Assembly (NCBI GenBank): GCA_026413225.1 | Contig: CM048556.1 | Span: 21,925,115-21,989,114 of the forward strand | DNA: 64,000 nt | DNA from: Otis tarda | Taxonomy: Eukaryota > Chordata > Aves > Otidiformes > Otididae | Reading direction: 5' to 3' | Shown here: positions 35,971 through 48,000 of the stretch, in pieces | Layout: every line of letters starts with the position of its first letter | How positions within the stretch are numbered: position 1 is the stretch's first letter | The notes under the pieces: model-generated | What the model saw: only the letters and a program-made list of their open reading frames with translations | The model's database searches: none | Told to the model about the DNA's origin: nothing | Made by a program: the position numbers and the translations under genes

Positions 35971-37764
35971 ACCATAGCCAGTCTGATGAGCATTTATTCA
36001 TATTGGGAGCTTGACAAAAGTTTTAAACTGGTGGCACTGAGGTCAAGGTTTTGCTCCTGGAAGGGATCATGTTCCCCTGCTAAATTGTTAGCTGACACAG
36101 TGCCCGGATTCTTCTTCAGTGAAAACCTGCGTTGTAGCTTTCAGTGCAGTTATTCCAAATCATACATACGTTCTCCAGCAAGAGCTGGAGTGCTCCCAGC
36201 TGTGTATTTTTAAAGCATTTTGAAATATACTTGCATTCTTCAGATTGTAATTTTATTACCATTCAGTATGAGTTTCAGAGAATGAATTCTTATTGTCTCC
36301 CCTCAGTAAGAGCCAACCTAGACGTTATGTGCAGGTCCTTACTGCCAGCAACAGAGTTGGTGTTCTAAATGCCACTGTAATTAAAAAAAGGTTTTTAAAT
36401 TTTGTGAATACGTACATTAATCTTATGAATACTACATTTGCATTGTTTTTATGCAAGTAGCTAACACTTCCTTTTTCTTCCACAACGGATTCTGAAGATC
36501 TTTGCCTGTGCTGGCAGCAGCATGATTTGTAAGGGAGAGGCTGGGACATGATGGGGAGCATATACCTTTGTCAGTAAGGCTCCGGGTCCTCTGTCTTTCA
36601 AATTACCTGTAGAATTGATCAGAGTACCTTAAAAAAAAAAAAAACATTTTCCAGCTTCTGGGCATGGATAGTCACTGCTTATTTATTCATTTACTTGTTT
36701 TGTAATAAAATAGTACTGCTTGTTCTCACATAGACCCATGTGTATGATCCATAAATACGTTTGTAAAATATATCTGTAGCATGTAACAGAATCCTTTAGA
36801 ATATCCTGTGAAAATTCATGGTTTTAGTTGATAGCACTTTAAGAACATTTACATCCTTCATCTTGACATTTTTAAATAGAACATTTTTTGCCTACAGAAG
36901 TAAGTTGACAGCATCATCACAGTATTATAGCTTGTTTAAAAATACATACAGCATTAATGAGAATTGCAAGCAAGCTATATACTTGAGCAGGGTTTTTGTT
37001 TGTAATTTTACATGTTTTCTACTTTTAAAAACAATTACATATATTAATATTACATCCATCACTTTGTTAGAAAATATTCTTATATACGCTACTCACAATA
37101 GATCTGTCGTTTTCCTGTGACATAACGTTACAGGCTATGAAAATAGAAACACACCATTGTATGATTGATTTAAAAATAATCACAAGCCTGGTTAAAAAAG
37201 TGCATTAGGCTTGCTTTGTCCTTGGTAAGTTAGGTTCCACTAACGCTGGGCGTTCTTAATCCACTTATGGTTGGAATGCCGCTAGCACCTCTCGGCACCA
37301 GACCTTGCGTGAAAGAATCGCTGACTTCCCGTCAGCGGACAGGCTCGGGGCTTGGTCCTGCGTGCTTTCTGCTGAAGACGTGAAGAGTTCTTCAGCTACA
37401 GGCTGTCAGGACCAGGCTGCCACTGCTGAGTATCTGTGACTTTGATTTACTTAAGACTCCAATTAGATTTCAAAATCTTCAGCCAGATGATGAGATCAGT
37501 GCAAGACAACACAACTCCACTGATTTTTGTCAGCTGTGTTGGTTTGTATGAACCAAAATCTGGCCCTTTGCCTTCCATGGGCCAGAGAATTTTTGAAGGA
37601 GTGTGAGCAACAGGTTTAAACTTACTGTTTTAGTAATACATTTGAGATTAGAAATAATGATTGTGTTAGTTTTGCTTTGCACAAATGAGACTAAATATAT
37701 AAATATATATATGTATAATAAAGCTGTAGGAAATCTCCAAACTGCTAACAACTCTTATAAATGA
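35971..37764. other. intergenic between two convergent 3' ends
   Basis: AT-rich sequence, with an A14 run near 36,630-36,643 and an AT-dinucleotide tract at 37,693-37,720 just past the expected end of the minus-strand gene. No gene recognised. Confidence 0.5.
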
Positions 37765-37781
37765 GATAAAACAAGGATATA

Positions 37782-37787
37782 TTTATT
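37782..37787 (-). terminator. AATAAA polyadenylation signal of the minus-strand gene
   Basis: TTTATT on the plus strand is AATAAA on the minus strand, 84 bases past the stop codon of the 100-residue membrane protein. An AT/GT-rich region follows. This makes the exon at 38,209-37,765 a plausible terminal exon. Confidence 0.5.
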
Positions 37788-37870
37788 TGGAAATTTCATA
37801 GTTGCTTATTTTACTGTTTTAATTTTCAGTTAATGCAAGAGTATTTCATGGTGGATCCTTTTTTTTTTTT

Positions 37871-38173
37871 TTATGAAACAAGTCCAGCCGTGCTTTGAAA
37901 AATGCTCTTTTCGTGGTCTTTCTGATACTCCTCTTGTGCTTTCTGCAGTTTTTTATCTCTCAGTTTCCACTTGTGAAAACAGTAGGTTACTAGGGATGTC
38001 ATTATCAGAGAGAAAATAATAACCAGCACTATTATCAGTGCAATAGTGGATGAGAGGGACCCCTCTAGCTGCTTAGTTTCAGTGTCTCTTGTTGTGTTTA
38101 GTTTAGCAAAGTTTTCATAGTCTGTTGAGGCCCAAAGTGCAGGTACAGGAACTTCTTTGAACTTGGGCCTCAT
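37871..38173 (-). CDS. small single-pass membrane protein, 100 aa, not recognised
   Basis: The frame runs from ATG at 38,173 to TAA at 37,871, with an in-frame stop 6 bases upstream of the ATG fixing the N-terminus. Residues 1-38 are polar, with a single N-glycosylation sequon N26-T27-T28. Residues 43-66 form one strongly hydrophobic helix (I, L and V runs), followed at once by H67-K68-W69-K70-L71-R72 and a K/E/Q-rich tail to about 90. There is no signal peptide, and the positive charge after the helix predicts N-outside/C-inside topology, which agrees with the sequon. The exon is preceded on the minus strand by a strong acceptor, TTCTTGCTTCTCCAG at 38,210-38,224, and followed by AATAAA. I cannot assign a family; it resembles the general SMIM/CxORFy class in size only. 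No function is proposed. A 14-base A tract directly abuts the stop codon on the coding strand. Confidence 0.62.
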   Translation of the reverse strand: MRPKFKEVPVPALWASTDYENFAKLNTTRDTETKQLEGSLSSTIALIIVLVIIFSLIMTSLVTYCFHKWKLRDKKLQKAQEEYQKDHEKSIFQSTAGLVS

Positions 38174-38209
38174 TGGGATTCAGTAGTTGTTCTCACTCAG
38201 TTAAAGTTT
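38174..38209 (-). other. 5' UTR part of the membrane-protein exon
   Basis: These 36 bases lie between the acceptor AG (38,210-38,211) and the ATG. They contain stops in the coding frame, so any upstream exon must be non-coding. Confidence 0.45.
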
Positions 38210-38211
38210 CT

Positions 38212-41200
38212 GGAGAAGCAAGAACTATGACTCCCTCGTCACCTGTGTCATTCGTAAGATGGTTTTCTCCTTGGGCTCTGCAGGCATAGATGAGGCTCAG
38301 AAGCTTTGTTTACGAAGCCAGGGAGCGTAGCAGGAACAGTGTGTGTCACAGAGTTTACAGCACAGGTCATCTATATCCAGAGTTGTGTGAGTCAGAAACG
38401 TGTGTGCGCTGTTGTCTTCTTTATCAAGGGGTGGGGGAAAGCTGCTTATCTGCGTGCCGGTTTGTGATTCTTTGTTTTCTTGAGCAGATAATTGAAGAAA
38501 AATGAATCAGGTCTCCAGTAACATTGTGGTGGCAGGGCTTATCCTCCAGCGTAGAAGAAAAACAGCCACTGCAACAAGCGTAGTTGATACCTTATGAATT
38601 TGTTCAGTGAGAGGTTTTGTTTTTCTTCCCCCAAATATTCCCAAAAGAGAGTGAAATCAAAGGCGGATTTTTTTGCTGAGAGGCAGGCTTGATTTTGGTA
38701 ACACAGCCATTAACAAAATGAGCTCCAAAACAGGAGCTGTCATACTAACGAAGGATTTTTGTTTCCCCCTCTTCTTTAATCTCAGACTTGGCTTGTCTGG
38801 AGAGGATTTTGATTTGGGGGTTTTGTCCTTGTTACACTGGAGTTTAGGAGGTGTCCTCACTCATTTCAAATCTGGAATCTGGAAAAATGACCTGGGTGAA
38901 AAACGACACAGGATTATTTAAGAGGTGAGCTCCCCTGAAGGCAGTGAGTTGTAATCTAGAATTTAAAAACTTGACTGTTTCATAATTCTGATAGCATTTC
39001 AAATACATTTAAGTTATTTGGCTTTGTTACATGCTGTGTGTGACGAATCCTAAAAAATGTACTTATCTGAGCGGTTCTGCAGTTAAAAGAGCTGATCTGG
39101 AGAAGGTGAGGAGCTGGCTGCCCTGCCCCTCCGCTCCCCTGGTACAGATCTCATCTTAGAGTTAAATCTGGTGAGGAACAAGGCTGGGCTGTTCTTACTG
39201 ATCTCTCTTTCTACTCAGGACAGTAGTATTTGGCCCCAGGATATTTTAATTTGAGGAGCTGTAAGCACTTTCAGAGCTGTTTATTTCAAATAACAGATTG
39301 CTCTAAACCCCCTCCACCCTACTCCCAAATGCTTTGAGGCCAAAATTAGGTTTAAGAGATCTTTCAGCATAACCGTTTGCTCAGAGATGCTCTGTTTGAT
39401 AGGATGCAATGGTAATTCATTCTCTTTATAGGAATGTGTGGTTCATCCCACTCGGGCTAGCAGAGAACTGAGGGTCTCTCTTACTAATTAACAGCACGTT
39501 CTTGTTTGTAATAATGACTGTTTACTATAGATTAGCATTCTGTTGATGTTAAAAGATGTAAATGAGCAGTTCTTGCCAGTTTGGAACAATATGTTCACAT
39601 AGTCAAAAATAAATGTTGATCTTAAAGTTTAAAAACCAGATTTTACTGTAGTTTAGGACAAAAGAAAAATGTGTTTGCAAAGCTGAAAGTTCATTTCACG
39701 TAAGGGAGCAAGTGCAGCATACAACATCTTTGAGTGCCTACACATTGCACTACTGGCAAGACGTATATCAGGAGGTTATGACAACGGAATAGCTTAGCGC
39801 TACCTGGCTGCGTATTCAACATCTCTCTCAAGTAGCCTAGAGAAAGAAACTGCAATAAAAGAATTTAAGAAACTGAGAAATGCCCTTCTGATTTATGGAG
39901 TAGCTAAGTGTCCACCACCCACGCCGACGTCCGGGAGGGTGGAATGTCTCAGCACTAACGAAAATCAGATTTTGTCATACTTGCCTGAACCTGTATCTCA
40001 TCTCATCTGTATCCACAGCTATCAGATTCCTATGGGGAATATAAAATACAGAAAATCATTAGGCATCTGGTACTGTGTGGTACTGTTCGCAGAAGGCGAG
40101 TGGATGTTATTTGTAACTCCATTTCCCCCTCAGTTCAGGTACGTGTATTTTCAAACACAAAACAGGAATGCTTTTAAAATCTTAAGTCTCCAAAGTGTTT
40201 CAGCTGCATTTTGAGAAGGAGACTGCTTTTATGGACAAATCGCTGCCCTTCAAAACAATGTCTGAGGATTCTGTTTGTGGCTCTGCTGCACTCGAGTGAC
40301 TGTGACCGAACCATGCCATGTCTGTGGGTAATATGGCAATGCTACCACCAGTTTCTACTCTGCCTTGCTTCTAAGCTTCTTGAGGGCAAAGAGTGCTTCT
40401 TCCTGTTGCTTGTGGATGAGTTGGTGAACTAGGTTGGCAAGCAAAGGGTACAGGGGGATGTGGATGAGAGAAACCTCAACCTGCAAAACACGGCTCAGGG
40501 GGGCCCAGCTCAAATGTCTGCACAGAAATAAGCAAGTGCTAAGAAGAAAATTTTATGGGAGAAGTAAGGTAAATGTCTTAGCATCAGCTTGCATTGCAAC
40601 ATCCTACTGAGACTTCAGTTTCTGAGGAGAGCTGGACCGCTAGTACTCTGCTTAAATTTCAAGATGACTGTTCGTATTACCTGCAGTCAGTGCATTAAGT
40701 ACACACTCGTACACGCGCGCAAAGCACGCGTTTCCAGTTGAGTCAGATTCTGTCTGCCGAAGTTTCAATGTCAACACTTTCTCATGAGGAAACTTTCCAT
40801 TAAAAAACCCCAAAACATTCTTCATTGTCCATGCTCTAATTTAATTCAGACGGTAGAGAATAAATTATTCTTACATTGTTTAGGTGGTTTTGTGTGAGTC
40901 ATAAGTCTTCAGTGTATTTTGCCTGAGCATTATGAAATACAAACTAGGATCTCAGGGCTGCATGCACTTCATTCCCAGTAGCATTTAATAAAATACATTA
41001 GAAAGGTTCAGGTATTTGCAAAAATAATTTGAGTGTGTTTTTTGGTCTGAAAATACTCATTTGTTGGAAGAAATGTTTCATGAAAGCATATTAAAGTGCC
41101 TGTAAGCTGAATACATTTCTAAACCTTTTAATGAAATAGTAGTGTTCTACTTTGATAGGCTACTGATGTAGTGCATGTCCTCACCTAGAGATGGCCTTTG

Positions 41201-44200
41201 CTGCCATGGCTCCTGTTTCACATCTTTCTGGTTTAGCAAGCTAACGTTTAAAATAAAGTACAATTCAGTATAAGATGGGGAGGAACCTGATACTATCTTA
41301 CCTCTGCATTGAGAGACGCTGAGCAGAACAGCTTCTGTTGGTTCAGGTGGAAGTTGCAGGCTGTGTGGCTGCTCAGGACATCTGCTTTTGTGTTCCAGAA
41401 GAACTCAAGTGGGCAGGTGTCTGTGCTTAGTGCGGACCGTAAATGTAACATACTATTTTCCTGGGCATTCAGTTTATAGAGAACCCATATGGAGCTAATT
41501 CTGGTTTTTAAGGTTTTAATTTGAATTAAGGAATTCCTGAAGCGTAAAGCAATTGAAGCAACAGACCTGTTGTGTTGTAGATTTAGACTCTCTGAAATTC
41601 ATATTCATTCCACTGACTTTATTGGTGACTTTTTTCATTATAGTATAGCATGTTGATTCAGTATAACTGATTTGATAAACACCAGGAGCTTTTTAGGTGT
41701 GATTACACCTAATTGGAAGTTGCTGGTGCCTGTTACCAGGAGCAAACTGCGCGTAAGTCATGTTGTAGACTGAACACTTGACGAATTCCCTCCTTGAATT
41801 AATATTGCTAAAATGTACGTGTGATACATATGTTAGGCTTCTTTTCTAGGTAGTGGTGTGAGGATCTCCCATTGATCATCCTGATCAATGAAATCCTTGT
41901 GTGACATTTCTAGGGTAGCGTTGACACTATATTAAATGCTCCCAAGAGGTGTGCTGGCTGAGACTTAGGCACACTGAAATGAAATATGCTGGGAAGAGAC
42001 AGAGTCTTATTCCTTTCATGTGCTTGTATTTGGGGAAGGGCTTGGATTTTTTTCTGTTTTCTTTTAAGCTTGGAAAAGAGTGTTGTATTAAATCATGTTC
42101 TCTAAACAGTTGAACAAATCTGTTCCTTCATCATGTTCACTTCAAAACACGTTTCGCTGCATTTTAAGAGCTATGTTGAGATTGTTGTCCTCAAAACAGC
42201 ACCCAGTATTCCTCTTTTCGGAGGGTGGATTTTCCTGATAAGTGATTCTTTGTTTTTCCTACTGAAGGAACAATCTTATAGCATCAGCTGAAAAAGTACG
42301 CTGTAAAATGTGGAGTCTTTTTTCCCTTTGAAATTGTCTTTCGTGGTTAACTTTTTGCTAATTTAGTTCATACTAATTTCTTTTGCACAACATTCTATGC
42401 TGTTCTTCCCACACACCTTTCGAAGTCAGGGGCAATTACATCTTGTGATTATAGAGGCAGCCTGTGAATTTTTCCATTAGTCCGTATTTTAAATGTTATT
42501 CTCTGAAAACAAATCCTGGAGTGCAAGCAATTCCCTAGCTTACACTGATGCTTAAACTTGCTCAGCATTTTTTTCCATTTGTCTGTTTGTAGGATCACTT
42601 TGTCCTAATGCTCTGTGTTACATGGTTTTTTGGAGTCAGAACAAGTACTTACCAGTCCAGGTACAAGTGGATGTTTAATTGTTCCCTTGAGTTATAGGAT
42701 AAACCAAAACTGAAAGCTGTTTAGAGCTGGATTCAAATGAACAAAGGCAAAACCTAAGAAGCTTCATAAAATAAGATCTTAAGACAATCGGTGGCCTTTT
42801 CCTTAAATTCTCATTTTCTTTACATGTGAAGGAGGGTTCTGATTCTGGGCTAATTGGTTGCGAACGGGAGATGAACAAATAAGATCTGTTTTTGTATCAC
42901 TCTCCCTTTTTTAATCTCTCCTCTCCTTTTTTCTCCTTCCCTACTGCTAGCAAGGAATGTAATTAGAGATGGGACGCTTTGCAGCCTTTCTCTTGGATCT
43001 AACATCTGCCAAGACTGAAACTCCCGCAGGGATAACATTTTTTTTTTTTAAAATGTACCAAAGAGCAAAAAATAGTTTGAACATTCGAGTATTCATCCAA
43101 CTAATTTAAAAGAAAACTCTTCTCCTTCCAGCCAGTGTGCCTGTTCTTGATGAATAGTTACAGCCTGGGACTACAATACATTTAATACTTGGGGAATTTC
43201 AGCCTTAAAATTGTGCAAGAAAAATAATAAGTTAAAGGGTGGGAGAGAGCAGGGGGCTGAGAGAGGGAGTGATGAATGTAATTTTAGATGCAGCTACTTT
43301 GTGTCTGTCCGTTTCTGGAATAAGATCACATTTCTTTCCCCACAGCATGAACTGGGGACAGCCGCTGTGTAATTTGAGAGTCCTAGGTAAGCAGAAAGCA
43401 CACTTGCTTCCTCCCCACTGCCCTCCTCTCCCAGTCTTAGAGCCCAGGCAGCTTGTCTCTGGGATGAGTAGAGCTGGGATGAGTGCGGTAAGGTGGTCCC
43501 AGCACTGAGGCTGAAGGAGTAAGCAAGGGGAGAGAAGGGAATAAAGACTTGCTTTAAGCATTCAGTGCTTACTGGTGAGTGTTGACTTTCCTTTTAGCTC
43601 CAAATCATGTTCTAAATGGGAAAAGTTAGGTGAAATGCATTTGGGGTTAATTAATGTGTTAAGAGATCAGTGGGTTACATGGTAGGAGCCTGTGCTCCAC
43701 TTTAGCCGTGCGTGGAAGGGGATGAGGGGCCTGCCACCTTCCTCCTTTTGTGGGCTGAGGGGTTCAGCCTTCCTGCACAGGTAGCAAGATGTGTGACCAG
43801 GTGTGGAGAGGGAGGAGAGGATGTGCCGCTTCTGCGGGTGAGCAAAGGGGACGAGTAACATGGGTACCTGAGGGGGGAGCTTATATGCATGTGGAGAAGC
43901 GGGTGCGTGATGAATGGAAAGGGTGAGGGGTCCCTGGGGCCGTGGTGAGGATGGAGAGGAAGGTGCACATTGCACGAGAGGGGCAGGATGTGTTTACAGG
44001 GGTGTTCGGTGCACCTTTGTGCCGTCAGGGAGCTTCTTGCGTACGTCTTTGTGAAGGGTGGGCGCGTGGTGGGTGCATGCGTGGGAAGCTGCTGGTACCC
44101 TGGGGAGGATGCTCATGGCTCTGACCGGAGCTGGACAGCCCTGGTGAGGGGCACGAGTGGCCCTGGGCCAGGCTGGGGGGCAGCAGGTGGAGCAGTGCAG

Positions 44201-44783
44201 CCCTGGGTGCTGTGCCGTGCCAGTCCCGCACGCCGGTACCGCGCTGTGCGGTGCTGTGCCGTGCCAGCCTCGCACGCCGGGTGCCAGCTCTGCACGCGGG
44301 ATATTGCGGTGCCGTGCCATGCCAACCCTGCGCACCGGGTGCCAGCCATGCCGTGCCAGGTCCCGCACACCTGGCGCTGCAACGCCCAGTGCCGTGCCAG
44401 CCCCGCACGCCCGGTACCGCACTGTGCTGCGCTCCCAGTTGGGAACTGCGGAGGGCTGGAGCAGGATGCAGCGGGAGCAGCCCCCCGAGCACCCGCCTGC
44501 CCAGCCAGACAAACGGCACGTCTGCAGCAGGCGGTTTCTGATGCCTGGGTTTTTGCCGCTGCGCTCTGCGCCCCGCGCCGGGAAAATGAGCTTTGTTGGG
44601 AAATCAGCTCATTAGGTTGATCTCCCCTGAAAGGGGCACACGCGCCCTTCGCATAATGGGGAAGGAAAGGAGGCTTTTGACTGTGTCCATTTAAAAAATT
44701 GCAACCGCTGCCCCCTCCCTCCTCCACTTTCTAAAGAGCCTCCGGTTCCGCACAAAGGATTTATCGTAGCCATGCAGTACTCA
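38212..44783 (-). other. putative intron or upstream region of the minus-strand gene
   Basis: If the donor at 44,783 pairs with the acceptor at 38,210, this is a 6.6 kb first intron. It is mostly AT-rich single-copy DNA with no recognised gene. Two perfect hairpins occur within 200 bases: TTAGGTGT/ACACCTAA at 41,693-41,712 and CATTGATCA/TGATCAATG at 41,870-41,890. The pairing is inference. Intermediate exons cannot be excluded. Confidence 0.3.
44207..44430 (+). repeat. degenerate GC-rich minisatellite, five units of about 40-58 bp
   Basis: Units begin at about 44,207, 44,251, 44,309, 44,348 and 44,389. Each starts with a form of GTGCCGTGCCAGYCC (first units GTGCTGTGCCGTGCCAG), followed by GCACGCC-GGTACC or GGGTGCCAGC-type sequence. 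Unit lengths are 44, 58, 39, 41 and about 42 bases, so the array does not maintain one reading frame. This argues against a coding repeat. Confidence 0.75.
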
Positions 44784-44990
44784 CCTTCTCCGGCCACATC
44801 CTCCTCGGCTCGCTGGGCTACTTTCAGAAGGGGAGAGTGATCGGGGGTGGCACGGCTGGGAGCCCGGGCTGAAGCCTGACCATGGAGACCTTGCGAACCG
44901 GCCAGCCTGGTCCCCCCTTGGTCTTTGAAAGGAGAGGCAGATAGTGCTGAACAGGCGCGTTATCGGTGCTGCAGATGCGGGGAGGGTGGA
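44784..44990 (-). other. putative non-coding first exon of the minus-strand gene
   Basis: On the minus strand the sequence GGCCGGAGAAG is followed by GTGAGTACTG, a near-perfect donor at 44,783/44,784, within the CpG island. Splicing to 38,209 would lead into stops before the ATG of the membrane protein, so the exon would be 5' UTR. The upstream border is not defined. The local minus-strand frame is open and ends in a charged peptide (KVAQRAEEDVAGE), so a different coding use of this exon is possible. Confidence 0.35.
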
Positions 44991-45010
44991 ACAGCTCCAC
45001 ACGCCCGCTA

Positions 45011-48000
45011 CCTCAGCAGCACTCGCTGATCCCAGCCAAATTTTTCAACTTTATTTAGGGGGAAGAATAGATCACATGGGGAGCCTCACCAAACTGGGAG
45101 GAGCGTGTTAGTGCAGAATCAGGTCACTAAGAGAAAAACCCAGGAGTTAGTCACAGGCACGAAGATTAATAGTGTTAGCATAATCCAGGCGTAAAAGGCA
45201 GACTGAGACAAAGGCGAGAGGTGCTTAAGGGAATTAAATGCTTCTGTTTTGCTCCCTTATCTGTGTCATTAAGCAGGGTAATTTTGTGCTCCTTTTATCA
45301 GGTGAGTTTTCCTGATTGAGTAAGAAATGGAGTAGAATGTAAAAGAAATGTTTTCAGCTTCCAAGTGCTTTTGAGCACATTCTTTTTGGCTGTCAATCTA
45401 GCATTTCTACAGGCAGATTTTTTTTTTCCCCTACATTTCTGGAATGCTGTCTGTCTCTGTCCTGCCGTGTTGAATCTATCCAGTCCCAGAGAAATAGATG
45501 CTACAGATTCATTCCAAAACATACACATGCCCACACCAAATAGAATAACTGCCTCTGACTCCAATCTTTAATTTGCATCTCTTGCTCAGACAAAGGCAAG
45601 AAGGCTGCTGGCCGATCCCTTATTGTCCCCTTATTGGCTAAGAAATCATTGCGGTATTAAGCTTCTACAGCACCCTTTTCTGATCTCTGTCTTTCTTTCA
45701 TCAATAGATGGCAAAGCTCCCAACAGGAGCGTAGGTAATGCAAAACTGTCCCCGAAGAGCTGGTTGCTGCCAGGACCGCAGCATGATTCTCGGGACTTTA
45801 ATATTTTTGTTTATTTAATCAGCTGCACATTCCAAACCTGTGATGGTTTTGGGTTATTTAGAGGCCAGAACTCAAATGTGAAAGCCTAAATATGGATACC
45901 TAAAAACATACATATCTTGTGAAGAAGTGGGCCTGACTTTTATAGGTGCTAAGCAACTGTTCTTCTGCATTTCCATCTGCTTTTAAGTCACATCCCACCC
46001 TCTGCCACTCTCCTCATGTCCACACTTTTAAAAAGAAATTGGCTTTGAAAAGTAGGCTATCTTGTTCCTCCGCTTACAGAAGCATCCTGCCCAAAAGAAG
46101 CTCCATTCTGAGAATATGATGCTAGATGAAGGGGAAATTGGTAACCGAACGGATTGCCGCAGCAAAGCCAAGAGGCCTGACGTGTCCAGTGAGTATAAAA
46201 CTGCAGGAGAGCTTGTCTGCTGCGCGCGCAAAAGTCACTCAGACAGTCATCCAACAGTTGCACCTGCCTACAGAGTGACTGCCCTTCCTTCAGTTTGCAG
46301 AAAAATTAACCAGCTTTGGCAGTCGAAGGCTGAAACAGTCAAAATGTTGATTCTTGGCAGCTTCTTAATGAAGTCCCTCTGGATTAGAGATGCTATCAAT
46401 CAGGATATTGCATCAGGAAAAGCAACCTTCACATGAGTGTAGACTGAAATCTGTCACTCTGAATCCTTTGGTGTGCAATCCAGTTCTCTGCTACACTATC
46501 TGTGGAGTATTTACCCTCTTTGCTTTCATTTCCCCAGCCCGGGGTGCAGAGCGGTAACCTGTGCCTGTTCCAGGCTCCTCGCTTCCTGCGAGTCTCTTGA
46601 AGGAATCAGGGGAGTGCAGCTGCTGGGAGGGGAGGAGAACTGCAACTGCAATTGGTTCTTTTTACAGGGCAAATCAATGGAGTGGAGAAAAAGCACTTTA
46701 CTTCTTTACTGTAATACAGACGTGCTGAAAACACAGCTAGAACCTGTGCCTGTGCTTTAAACTTGGAAATGGTGTATTTCTGAGCTAATCTTGAAGAAAA
46801 CCTGGGTTTTATTACCTGGAGACTGACTTTTATGTGTAACTTCCTTTTCAAGAGTGCTGAGGCCTGATTTTCAACAGAGGTGCCATCCATTCCTCTGTAG
46901 GTATAGCTTGGGATATTTTCTTTTGTTTTATCTTTTAATAATTCCTCTATATTCCCAGCTGGCAACGGAAGGTAAGATAACAAGCCTAGCAAAGTCTTTT
47001 ACAGGTCTGGTTAGCGCTTATTTGTATTTTCACCCCCAAGTTCTTTATCTCTTACCAACTTAAGTTTTCCCTCTTATGCATTTCATAACATTTCCTTCTA
47101 TGTTTCTTTTTATACACAGCTTCTCACTGAAGTATCTTACGTCAACTGAAAAAGCTATATATAATGTGTGTGTGTACATGCATATTTATATATATGCATA
47201 CATACACATATGCAAAGGCCTGTGAATACAAATTTCTACTGGTTTGTATTAGTGCGAGGGTTGTTTTTCCTGCATTTTTATTAATATTTAACTCTCCCCA
47301 ACATTTTGCCTTTGAACTCATAAGCAAGCCAATAAGAAATGTCTGAAAATGTTCTAATATGTTTTTATGCTACATTGGATCTTTTTTTCAAGTACTTGTT
47401 CTTAATCTGGTATGACTAATACACTAAAATTTCTCACGCTCTCAAATTTGCCACTTCCTGAATTTTCTGTATTTCAAGGCTTTTAACTGGTCGGAAACGG
47501 TATCAGTTGGTTTGAAGATTATGGCTGTACCAACGGACTGTTGACCAACTACAGGAACACTGTTTGTATGGTATAGCCCTATCACTGCCAGGAAAACTTA
47601 CAGTTCCCAGAAAATGAGTGGTTCAAGAAATACTTGGTAGCATGGTTCAGCCCCAGATCCAAATCAGCAGTGTATAAATGTTTGACTCCCATTGATTTCC
47701 GTAGGACTCAGACCAAAGTATCTTTGTGCTTATGATCTCTTGAGAATGAAAGCTGTTCGAAGTTCATGGGAGCTATTAGAAAGACCACAGTACTTTCTGA
47801 CAGTAACTGAAGACATAGAAGAAAAATGAATGTTTCTAACTCCTTGAGAAGTTCTTCAAGCTTTGAAAAATGGCCCAAAGCTTCTCTCCCAGTCTGCTGG
47901 GAAATGTTCCTTATTCATCACTGCAAAAACCTGTGATGTCCCGGTCAGATTGTTGACGTTTCCATTGCTTCTTCTATCTTAAATGTTATAATTAGTAATT

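Larger units (their letters stand above)
44030..45010. promoter_or_regulatory. second CpG island
   Basis: GC- and CpG-rich sequence rises abruptly from an AT-rich background at about 44.0 kb and falls again just after 45.0 kb. It is the only island between the minus-strand membrane-protein exon and the right end of the window, so it is the best candidate for that gene's promoter. Long frames open on both strands (up to 216 codons plus, 204 minus) are explained by high GC and the internal minisatellite. I do not call them genes. Confidence 0.6.

Noticed and set aside
43970-44727. Long frames of 216 (plus) and 152-204 (minus and other plus frames) codons
   Set aside because: Several frames are open on both strands at once because of high GC and an irregular tandem repeat. 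Unit lengths are not multiples of three and no domain is visible.
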